In this document: positions 1 to 10,378 of the stretch, in pieces
Layout of the letters: each line of letters begins with the position of its first letter
How positions within the stretch are numbered: position 1 is the first letter of the stretch
Source: Acephala macrosclerotiorum
Lineage: Eukaryota; Ascomycota; Leotiomycetes; Helotiales; Mollisiaceae
Length of the DNA stretch: 37,793 bases
NCBI GenBank assembly: GCA_014904845.1
Contig: MU119616.1
Span: 1 to 37,793, forward strand
Direction: 5' to 3'
Translations under genes and position numbers: made by a program
The notes under the pieces: generated by a model
Told to the model about the DNA's origin: nothing
The model's database searches: none
The model's input: the letters and a program-made list of their open reading frames with translations, nothing else

Positions 1-2667
1 TTCGAGTTTTTTTTTGTTTTTATATTCGAAAAATTTTCGATTTTGTTTTTTTTTAATAAAATAAAATAATTAATATTTTATATTGTTTTTTAAATATTTT
101 TTTTTAATATTTACATTTAAAAATAATAATATTATTATAAAAAAATATTTTTTCGTTTTTTTATTTAAAATTTTATTTGTTTTTTTTATTAAAAAAAAAA
201 CATTTTATAAAAAATCGAAAAAAATAATTTCGTTTTTTATATTATTTTATTTGTATTTTTTTTTTAAATTAATAACGTTTATTTTAATCGTATTTATTTT
301 ATATAAAATAATATTAAAAATTAAAAATAAAAAATTAAAAATAAAAAAGATTTATTAAAATGTAAAAATCGTTTACGAATTTTAATATTGTATTATTTTT
401 TAATAATATTAATATTTAATTTCTTGTATTATATTTTTTTTTCAATGTTTTTTCGATTTGAAAATATATACGAATATAATAATTTTTAGTAATTTAATAT
501 AAAAAAATTTTCAAAAGAAAAACAATTATAATCGTATAAATAAAATTAAAATCTTTAAAATCTCGAAATACGTTATTTTACGAATTATTATTTTTATATT
601 CAATTTATATTTTTATTATAATAATAAATAATTATTTTAAAAAAAAAAAAAAATTTTATATTTGATTTTATATTCAATTTTTATTTTTATAATCGTTATT
701 TTAACGAATTTGAAATTTTATTTAATAATAATAAATAATTGAAAATTTTTAATATTTATAATAATATTATTAAAATCTCGAATTATATACGTAAAAATAA
801 TATAATATTTCGATTTAATATTTAATATTTTATATTTTTTACTCGAATTAATTAATTTAAAAATAATAATAATATGTTTTTTTTTAATTAATAACGAGTA
901 ATCGATTTTTACGAGATTAATTTCGAATATTATAAAATTCTTAATAATAAAAACAAATTAACTCGTTTTTTTAAATATTTTATAAAAATTTTAAAAAAAT
1001 TGTTTTATAGAATTAACGATTTTTAATATTTATTAAAATCAAATAATAAATATTGTTTTTTCGTTATTAATTAATAATTATTATAATAAAATTCGATATT
1101 TTTAAAATATTAATAATTATTTTTATTTTTTTTTAAAATTTTAAAAACAATATTATATTTTTAAAAAATTTTTACAATAAAATTTTATTAATAAAATTAT
1201 TATTTTTAGTATCGAATTATTATTTCAAAGTTTTATTTTTCGATTAATTTATATTTATTTTTTTTCGTTTTTTATTTTAAGCGTTTTATAAAATTTGTTA
1301 TTATAATTCGATTTTTGAATACTTTTTTTCTATTTTTATTTTTCGTCGAAAGTTTTCTCGTGTACTTTGAATTTTATTTCTCGATTTACTCGTCGTTATT
1401 ATATTTATTATTATTATATTTATTAGTAATTTTTCGTAGAACTTATTAATAGTCGTTTTATTAAAACTTTGAACGTTAATATTATTATTATTAAAAATAT
1501 ACGACGATAAATTCGATTTTTTTAAAAAAAATTTATTAGTATTAATTTTATTTCTTTTTTAAATAATAAATTAAACAAATTTCTAAATTTTTTATGTATT
1601 TTTAAAGCGTTTATCGAGATTATAATTAAAAGATTTTTTAATTACTTATTTTATAATTTAATTATATTAATATCGATTATTTTTAAATATAAACAATTGC
1701 GAAAATTAATTACAATTTCAAAAATTATAATACTATTAATTGTTTTTTCGATAATAATATTTACAATTGATTAATTTATTTATAAATAAACAACGATCTA
1801 CGAAAAAGTAATTAATAAAAAAATCGATTTTTCTATTTTTTATTCGCTCGAAATACTCGAAATAATATTATTTATTTTATTGATCGTTATATATAACGTT
1901 GATTTTTATTATATTCTTTTGAACGATTAACGATATATTTTACGAAAATTTAATCGACGTTAAATTATATAAAATTCTATGTTTATTTTTTCTTATATTA
2001 TTATATTTTTTTCGTTTATATTTTCGTAAAAAAAATAAATTAATTTTAATTTTAATTTATAGAAATTATAATATTATTCAATTTTTGAAATATTTTTATA
2101 GTATTAATATTTAAAACGATTTTTAGATCGTTGAATAATACGAAGAAAAAAAAAACTTTTTTAATTTTTTAACGAGATTATTTATTTGAATTAAAAATTT
2201 TAATACGAATTTTTATTAAATTTTTTAAATTTAAATAATACGTAGAATCGAAAATTGAAATTCGATATAAATTTTTTTAATAATTATATATATTTTTCGT
2301 TGAATTTCTTTTATAAATAATTCGAATAAAATAGAAAATAATAAATTATTAATTGTATTTAAAATTATTTTTTATACTACAATATTTAAATATTTTTATT
2401 AAATTTTCGAGTATTTTAAATTATTAATTTTATTATATCGCTGTTTTTTTTTTTTATATTTATATATAATAATCATTTTCTCGTATATTTTATTGTAATT
2501 ATAAATAAATATTTCTATCGATTTATAATCGATTTCTTTAAAAATTCGTTTTTTAATATATATTAAAAGTCTTTTTATAAATTCGCGTTTTTAATATTAT
2601 TTGTTTAATTTATTTCATTTAATTAATTTTTTAAATATTCGATTAAATAAATTTATATACGTTTTTA

Positions 2668-2862
2668 TTGTTAAAAAATATTGATTTACAGATTACGTAG
2701 TAATTAAATTTCGCGCTTGTTTCAGAACTTTTTCTCTTATATAATTATATAGACTTTCTTTTTTGAAAAGAGTATATTAAAATAAAATAAATTATAGAAT
2801 ATAAAATAGAGATTTTAGTATTTAGTGATTCGTTTGATATTATTTGAGTTTTTGTATATCGA
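2668..2862 (+). repeat. Decayed dispersed repeat, copy 1 (less mutated)
   Basis: About 190 bases that recur at 5074-5262 in the same orientation. Shared landmarks are TAATTAAATTTCGCGCTTG (2701), the AATTATAGAATATAAAATA stretch and TTTAGTRATTCGTTTRATAT. Relative to copy 2 this copy keeps more C and G (for example TTTCAGAACTTTTTCTC), so it is closer to the ancestor. Confidence 0.8.
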
Positions 2863-2882
2863 TATTGATTAGTAGTTAGTTT

Positions 2883-2910
2883 AGTAGTGTAATCAATTGA
2901 TTGTACTACT
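2883..2910. repeat. Near-perfect 28-bp palindrome
   Basis: Centred on AATCAATTGATT (2891-2902, perfect), with arms AGTAGTGT (2883-2890) and GTACTACT (2903-2910) that pair except for two positions, both C/T-type changes. It lies just downstream of repeat copy 1. It may be the terminal part of a decayed element; no function can be assigned. Confidence 0.6.
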
Positions 2911-2990
2911 ACTAATCATAGAATAGTGAGATAATCAAAAAAGAAATAATTAATTGTTTACGATTAATCAAAGAAAGAAAATAAAAGTAA

Positions 2991-3218
2991 ATTTTTCGCG
3001 ATTTTATTATTTTCGATTTAAAAAAAAAAATTAATTTTACGTTGTACTAAAAGCAAATAAATTGTATAATTATTTTCAATTAAAAAAAATAAAAATAGAT
3101 TTTTCGCGATTTTATTATTTTTAAAAAAAAAGAAATCTATAATTGTTTAAATTATCAAAAGATCGATTTTTACAAATTATTAAAAAAACAAAAATAAATT
3201 TTTCGCGATTTTATTATT
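2991..3218 (+). repeat. Three spaced copies of a CGCG-centred 20-mer
   Basis: TTTTTCGCGATTTTATTATT begins near 2992, 3100 and 3199, a spacing of 108 and 99 bases. The intervening DNA is A/T-rich and diverged. The copies look like the conserved core of an imperfect tandem repeat of roughly 100 bp. Confidence 0.65.
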
Positions 3219-3295
3219 ACTTTAAAACGTAATTAATCGATTTTACGTTTTATTACATTAATAAATATTTAATTATATTTCGTAGAAATTAAATA

Positions 3296-3600
3296 ATTAT
3301 TCGAATATTTTATGAAATTCGAAATTTTATAAAAAATTACTAAAAGTTTTTTAAAAATAGATTCTTTAGCGAAAACGACAATTTTTTGAGTATTTTGCGA
3401 AACTCGAAATTCTATTAAAAACTTTTTTTCGAATATTTTACGAAGTTCGAATTTATCGAAAATCAATTTTTTTCGATCAATTGATCTCACGATTAAATTT
3501 ACAATTATTCGAATATTCTACGAAACTCGAAACTCTATAAAAAATTGTTAGAAGTTTTTTAGAAATAAGTTTTTTAATGAGAACAACTATTGAACATTTT
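3296..3600 (+). repeat. Imperfect repeats with a CGAATATTTTACGAARYTCG core
   Basis: The core (with small changes) occurs at about 3302, 3387, 3430 and 3510. A longer segment of about 90 bases starting at 3301 is repeated at 3509, including TATAAAAAATT and AAGTTTTTTA stretches. It is an old tandem or nested repeat inside the AT-rich block. Confidence 0.6.
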
Positions 3601-5073
3601 ATAACGATTCGATTTTATTAATAATTACAAATTTACAATCGTATAATCGAATAAATCGATTATTTATTTAATCGTTTTTTATAATCGAATTCTACGAATA
3701 CGTTTACGAATATATATATATAAAAAATTGTCAAAAGATTATAGTATTTTATAATTTTTACAAATAAATTTATTTTATAACAATTTATTGAAATACTAAT
3801 TACAATAGTATTTTATCGATTTTACGACAATTCGAATACTCTACTAAAAAGAAAGTATTTGTTTTTTTTAATAAACAAAATAAATTATTGATTTCAAAAT
3901 TTAATAAATTTTATATAGAATTTTTTATATAAAAAATATCAATTATTTATCGAAATAATTTCTAGTTTTTACTACTAAAAATAATCGATTTTAATTTTAC
4001 GACTTTTTATTTTCTTTTTAAAACTTTCGATATATATCGCTATCAATAATCTAACAAAGTTTATATAGACTTTTTTATATTAAATTTATTAATCGTCCGC
4101 TTTTAATATATTGTTATCGTTTCAATTTTCAAATAATCGATTTTTTTTCTATAGTATTTTATTATATTAAAACTATTTTTTTTTTTTTATTAATTCGACT
4201 CGATTTCGCTATCGCTTTTCTACGTTTATATCAACGTCTACGAATTTACGATATATTTTCGAGTTACTATTACTATTGTTTACAATTCGTCGTTAATTGT
4301 ATTAATCTTTCTACGATACGTTAATATTATACGAGTATTTCAATCGACCATTCGAACTTTATCAACTTACGAACTTTTGATCGATCGTATTAACAATTTT
4401 ATTATTTCTCTATTCAATCTAAGAAATAAACAATTTTATTACGATATTATTTGACAATCTATACTCGATTTCAATTATATATCATCGGAATAATAATACT
4501 AAAAATAGTAATACTTTATTTACTAAAAACAATTATTATTAATATTTTCGATCGAATACAATTATTCAAATTCGATTATTATTATTAATTACTACGATAG
4601 CGATTTTTATTTTCGTATTATTAATATAATTTTATAATATTATAATTAATCAATTTAAACTATATAATATTTATTAGATTATTATATTAATATATCGATA
4701 AAATTTCAATTTCAATTTTTAAATAAAATTATTCGATTTTCTCGTATTATTAGTATATTTCTATAAAATAAATATATTAAATTTTTAATATATCGTATAT
4801 TATATATATATCGATTTAATATAATTTTAATTTATTAATATTTTCGATATTTATATTTGTTTTTAAGATTTTTAATATTTTTAATATTTTGAATATGCGA
4901 TTTTTAATTGGTTCGAAAATTATAAATACTGAAATTAAAAGAAATTTTTTATTTTTAATTTCAAGTAATAAAAAATTATATTTTTTTTAAATTAAACGTT
5001 TTTATTTCTTTGTATATATAATTAATTTATTGAAAAGAATTCGTTAAAAAAAATTAATTTTTTTAAAAAAAAA

Positions 5074-5262
5074 ATTGTTAATAATAATTTATAAATTATA
5101 TAATAATTAAATTTCGCGCTTGTTTTAAAAAAAAATTTTTATATAATTATATAGATTTTTTTTTTAAAGAAAATATATTAAAATAAAATAAATTATAGAA
5201 TATAAAATAAAAATTTTAATATTTAGTAATTCGTTTAATATTATTTGAATTTTTGTATATTA
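5074..5262 (+). repeat. Decayed dispersed repeat, copy 2 (more mutated)
   Basis: Second copy of the 2668-2862 repeat. Most differences read as G-to-A or C-to-T in this copy: GATTTTAGTATTTAGTGATT becomes AATTTTAATATTTAGTAATT. The CGCG in TTTCGCGCTTG is unchanged in both copies. Probable remnant of the same transposon family; identity unknown. Confidence 0.78.
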
Positions 5263-7001
5263 ATAAAAAAAATTTTATAAATTGATTAATAATTTTATAT
5301 AAAAATTTTATATTCATTTAATAGTATTTTTAATTGTATTTACAAAATTCTTTTTTTAAAGTATTATAAAACTCTTTTTTCAAATAATTTTCAATATTGT
5401 ATTTTAATATAAATCAAATTTATTCTTTGTAAATCGAATTAATATATTATAAAAATCGTATTTTTTTGATTTTTAAAATAATTTTATAGTTTTTATACAT
5501 ATTATTATATTATTTTAAAAAAGTTGTAATATTATTTTTTTTAAATTAAAATATTTTAAAAATTCTAAAAAAAAATATTTATAATTTTAATACGAATATA
5601 TATTTTTTAAAATTTTATATTTTTAAAAAATTGTTTTTATTATTTGTAAAAAAAATTTTAAAAAAAATTAATAACGTAATTAAAATAAAAGTATTTTTTA
5701 TTAAAAAAAATAAATTTTAATACAAATAATTTATTGATTTTAATTTTTAAATTGAAAATTAATTTAATAATTTAAAAATACAAATTTTCGAATTATTATT
5801 TTCAAATAAAATTTATTTTAAAAATTGATTTTTATTTATATTGTTTTTTCGTAAAAAATTTTTTATTTTAATTTTTATTTAAAATTTTATTCGTTTATTC
5901 GTTTTAATAAAATGTATTTTTTAAATAAATATTTTTTTAATTAATTTTTCTCGATTAAAATTTTTTATTTTAATTTTTTTCGTATTATTTTTTGAAATTT
6001 GAAATTTATTTTAATTTTATTATTTTAATTTAAAAATAATTACAAGTAATCTACGAATTATAATTTTTAAAAAAATTAAAATTAAAATATAAAATAATAA
6101 AAAAATTTTTTTTTTATATTTTTATTTTTATTAAAAATAAAATTAATTATTATAAATAATTATTATAAGTTTTTTTTTTTTTTTTTTATATTCATTTTAA
6201 TATTAATTATTTCGAGTAATTCAATACGTAATCTTTATAAATTAATATTTTTTTACAATTTCGTAATTTCGTAATTAAATTATTTAATTTTAAATAATAC
6301 AATTAAAATAAAAAAATTTTATTAATTAATTTTCAATTTTCGATTTTTAATAATTTAAATTTTTTTTTAATAACAATAAAAAACAAAATATACAAATCGC
6401 ACATAAATAATTCTCAACGAAATCTATTAAAATAATTCATTTTTCGACGTTATTTTACTAATATAAAAAAATAATAAAATATAAAATAAAAAAATTTAAT
6501 CGTAAATCAATTCGTTTTAACTAGTAAATTAAATTCATTCGAAATAATTTGTAATCCGTAAATCAATCAATTAATCAATCAAAATAAAAATAGAAAAAAT
6601 TGTTAATTAGTTTATAGTGAACGAAAACTCCTTATGTACTAGAAGCCACGTGACCAGCACTGCTTTCGAAACTAACTATTTACAAGGATTTTTGAAGAGA
6701 GAGTATATAGTCCCACTATACTAAGTACGGGAACATTATATTTATTGCAGTACTTACTCAGTACTAAAACCACTCGAAAGTCTAACAGGAGCTAGGTGGA
6801 AGCTAGTGCACGTGACCACCCTAACACCACATATGCAACGTCCCTACCTGGTAACTCCCAAGGCACTGAAGTAGCATGTAACTCTGGTCTTTCAGAATAA
6901 GAATGCAACTCCAGTCCCACCTTGACAACTTCACTGTCCCGCGCCACCTCATCTCCAAGCATCGTACTCGTCATTCCATGTGCCTCAATCCTTGCCTTCT
7001 T

Positions 7002-7694
7002 TTACATCCTTCTCATCATCATAAACAGCACCAGAGAAATCACAGCCATCAACGCAGCAACAGCCGCAAGAACACTGATCCCAGCCTTGGCACCTGTGGA
7101 TAGACCTTGAAAAGTAGCCGTCGATGTAGAACTCGCAGCCGAAGAAGGCGAATTAACCAGCGGGATATCTATTTCCGAGCTAGTAGCGCAGCAGTATTTT
7201 GTCGCATCGCTTGGGCATTGACTGACTTTGGCGTTGTTGCTTCCATCCTACCGCAATTTCTGTTAGCCAAGCTCCCCGAGTTTATTGAGAGAAAGGAGGG
7301 GAGGATCACGAACTTGTGAACAGGAAACCAATGCAGTTACACAATAAGGACTCGTCCAGGTGGGGTCAGTACAGGACTCACGCCAGTAAGTTGGTGCGGA
7401 GCCTGCTATATTTACGTGAGGCTGTCTGCGAGGCAGGCGTCTGGGGGTGAACCGCTAACTTTTTGGGAGCGGCAGCACATTGATACATTTTAGTTTACTG
7501 TTAAGTAACCAATATTCCCGATAAGTGCTTGAGGAGGAGCAAAGAATACTGTTGCATGATGTGTAGTTCCCGTCTTGCGCTGTACCTTGTCCACATGCAA
7601 TTTTAGGTTGGTTGTAGCACGTTATGGTGAGCGTGGTTGGAAGCGAAAGGAGAGCGAGAAGGGACAGTATCCCGTGTCGTGAATCTTTATCCAT
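7002..7694 (-). CDS. Small Cys-rich secreted protein with one C-terminal TM helix; cytoplasmic tail cut by a stop
   Basis: Start ATG at 7694. The N-terminus (MDKDSRHGILSLLALLSLPT) looks like a signal peptide, followed by a Cys-rich ectodomain with the runs ILCSSSSTYR, SCTDPTWTS and KYCCATSS. Two introns are inferred: about 7399-7452 (GTTAGC...TAG, 54 nt) and about 7252-7317 (GTTCGT...TAG, 66 nt, branch GCTAAC). A Ser/Thr-rich stretch leads into the membrane helix GISVLAAVAALMAVISLVLF, then Met/Arg. The frame stops at TAA 7002-7004 but stays open to 6792 and reads KKARIEAHGMTSTM..., like the tail of this fungal family, so the stop is probably a CAA-to-TAA mutation. I recognise the architecture (secreted Cys pattern, TM, short tail) but no named function. 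Splice sites are inferred. Confidence 0.6.
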
Positions 7695-8194
7695 TGCTGG
7701 TGAAAAGCTTTATGGATGGAGATCAATCATGATGCTTGGGAAGTTGAGAGCTCTTCAGCAAAAGAAGTGGAAGTAGCGCGGCGGGTTATTGAGCCACAGC
7801 ATCATGAGTATCAGAAACATGTTCTGATTCGTAGGAACGCTATCGCGTCGTACTCGGGACTCTAATGGAAACCTGCAAAGCGGAGAATCTTGCTTGTTGC
7901 GGCGCAAGAGCCAAGATGGTGCTATGCCTGTTTGGCGTCCAAAGGCCATGACAAGCTGCAGATCGACAAGGGCTGTGAAGGCTAGCTTTCTCTTGGTCAA
8001 GCTTGGCCATGTCCAAAATTGATCCTTGGAATTAGTATTTTGAAGATCTCATATTTTTCAATGCACTGAAATTTTCTTGGGAACATTCTCTTCATCGCAA
8101 GATCGCAATTCGACCCCCCCGCGGACAATGAATGATATAACCCTGCCAATCACACAAATCGCTTCCACCAAGTTTTACGAGGATCCTAGCGTCG
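7695..8194. other. Intergenic; no supported gene
   Basis: A minus-strand open frame of 81 codons at 7755-8000 exists but has no domain, no signal peptide and no clear splice continuation. I do not call it a gene. Confidence 0.5.
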
Positions 8195-9140
8195 TTATCT
8201 CGGTACGCTGGGTCTTTGAAACATTAAGAGAGGATTATTTTTCTTGTTTGGCAATCCCCCGTCCAATTCAATTCTTAAACTTCTTTTCCCAAGGTTAGTA
8301 ATTAGAAATTGAAGGTTTAATTTCAAAAGAATCATTATCGAAGCAAGTCTTGATATTAGCTTTTGAATAAGCAACGAGTATTCTGTTATTACATCGAGCC
8401 AACCGACCCTTTCAAGCTGAAGGACAACCTTAGACACAAGCCATCTAAAATCGGGCAAATTACTTCGATTAATAACCTTATTTCTGGCCCACGATAATGG
8501 TCCTGCCATACCTTTACTTGGACGTTGGATCAACTTCCTGAGGCTCGAGCTCATCCATGTAATTTTGAATGGCGTTTATCACACTCAATTGAGTGTAAGG
8601 ACTCTGCGTTAGATTAAACTGTGTCCACATTTGCTTCACCTTCGTGTCCTCCAGAATAACTATCAGTTGCGGCGTTGTTCTGTGGCCCCCACCGGGAAGT
8701 GGGCAATGTAGTCGCAGAGCAGTTACTTCGTAATCATTCCATGTAGCACTATTTACTCTAGTTGTGTCGTCGAAAGGAGTTGGAGCAAATGTCCATAATT
8801 TCCGGATTGTGGCATCAATACATGGTTCGACCGGATCAGTAGTTAGAGCCAGCGCTAGCTCGTTCTCGTCGTGCTGTCTCTCGTAATAATCCACATGAAT
8901 AATTAAATCCACAATAATTTGAAGTAATGTAAATGTTACTTTTTCTTCGCCGTCTTCATCATTGTTCATTTCTCCACGATGATGACATAGGTATAGGGAA
9001 CACCTCCTATGAAGCGTATTCCATCGGATTGATGGAGGAATCCCAGCAGCTGGCCTTTCTGTCTTGTGGTGAGAGCGCTTTTGACATCGAAGACGGACGT
9101 GACGCCGTTCATTATTAAGAGATTTTTGATGGTCGGCCAT
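8195..9140 (-). pseudogene. Unrecognised gene, probably broken
   Basis: Coding-like protein is spread over more than one frame. One frame (about 9117-8970) gives SVFDVKSALTTRQKGQLLGF and FIGGVPYTYVIIVEK, then a TGA. Another (8514-8960) gives KLWTFAPTPFDDTTRVN, CPLPGGGHRTTPQLIVILED and NYMDELEPQEVDP, then a stop. A third (8195-8554) continues with GMAGPLSWARNKVINRS. I found no introns that join these cleanly, so frameshifts are more likely. I recognise no family. It could be a real multi-exon gene whose introns I have misjudged. Confidence 0.4.
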
Positions 9141-10378
9141 GCATTGAATAATCGCTCTCGCTACTCATTCTCACTACTTTCTACAATGGAACTCATTGAT
9201 ATGAGCAAGTTAATTCTTTCGCTGAGCGTCGAGAGTCATCGACCGGCTTTTGGTTTCGAAATTAACACTTGTAAAGCTAATAATAAATCTTACTTCAAGA
9301 GGGAATGCTTTTGTAAAATGGCTTGGATCTTGATAATCGATTAATGGAACGGGGTGACACTGCAAATTCAGACAATGCAAGCTCAAAGTATCTTCCAGGT
9401 GCTGGTGCTTTTGGTCTTGATAGTGATGAAAATGGGGAAGGAGGCGTTGAACAAGGAAAAAGATGGCTATTTATAAGCTTGATAAACTGACCGTGAATCA
9501 GAATTAGATTTTGGGCGTAGGTAGCATTTTTGGTGCATGTATGGCGGCTGTATTAATCATATCTTGATCTGCTTTGTACTCAACGTGTTCCACGATGTAC
9601 AAACCTGACACAGACCACTGCATCCAAATTTTGTCAGTCTAGCAGCAGTTTCATAGTTGAGACTATCACAAATCAAGTGTTTGAACCATTATCAGGAGTC
9701 TACATGAATTGCACCCAGCTATGTGTCATATATAAGTTGGTGGTAAACTAAGTGGCATGTTATACTTTGTGGATTCGAGCGGTTGCCATGCAATAAGAGA
9801 CAGTTCTGGGATGAGAAGGCGCAAATGCTGAAATGCTGAAGGCACCAGGACTTCAGGAAAGATATGAACGAAATGAGGGAACTCTTTTCTAAAGCCCTAG
9901 CGTGCTCGCTTCACTTAAGGTTATATGGCGTTTGATAATTGTTTCCCTTTTTTCAGTCTTGGAGCTTGCATGAGGTTCCCGCTCGGCAGTTTCCACTTGT
10001 AGGTTTAAGCTTGATTCTAAGCTCTTGTTCATCTTCTAGATTCACAATCTGCTTTCCCAATATTATTTTGTCATTCTTTAAGGTTCGTCGCCCTTTCGGC
10101 TCGCTTAGTTAACCGCGGAGTATCGGTTATGTAGGAATGCCGTTTAGCGCTTCCCCGCATTCAACCCCGCAGTGGAGCAATAGCGTCAGCCTAGCGCAGA
10201 CGTGCCAATAAGACGTTGTTCCTTATTGCCGGCTCAGCGTTATTTTAAGCTTCAAAGTTAGTTTCATTGACATCGAGAGCTTGAGGAACCTCTATCACTG
10301 TTCCATCGTCTCTCCAAGGACTTAATTGTTGCTTGAGGGTGTTTCTCTCTCCGGCTTAGGATTGATTGACGACCAGTA
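9141..10378. other. Intergenic region upstream of the transcription factor
   Basis: About 1.2 kb of ordinary composition without a convincing open frame. It should include the promoter of the Zn2Cys6 gene, but I see no clear TATA box or operator. Confidence 0.5.

Larger units (their letters stand above)
1..6600. repeat. AT-rich RIP-type block without genes
   Basis: The block is almost pure A/T, with stops in every frame and no credible coding region; the few open frames are low-complexity Phe/Lys/Ile/Asn runs. Most remaining cytosines are in CpG: in the first 240 bases I count eight C, six of them in CpG and two in CpA. Composition changes sharply near 6600, where normal gene-like sequence begins. 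Such blocks in Pezizomycotina are transposon graveyards made by RIP (C-to-T in duplicated DNA). Decayed repeats are still visible inside (listed separately). No element can be named from what is left. Confidence 0.85.

Noticed and set aside
83..358. Open frame of 91 codons at the start of the window
   Set aside because: It is low-complexity Phe/Lys/Ile from A/T-only DNA, has no domain and lies in a RIP-type block; such frames arise by chance.
1..6600. Mitochondrial DNA or a mitochondrial insertion, because of very low GC
   Set aside because: No mitochondrial protein, rRNA or tRNA is recognisable, and C confined to CpG plus repeat copies differing by transitions fits RIP better.
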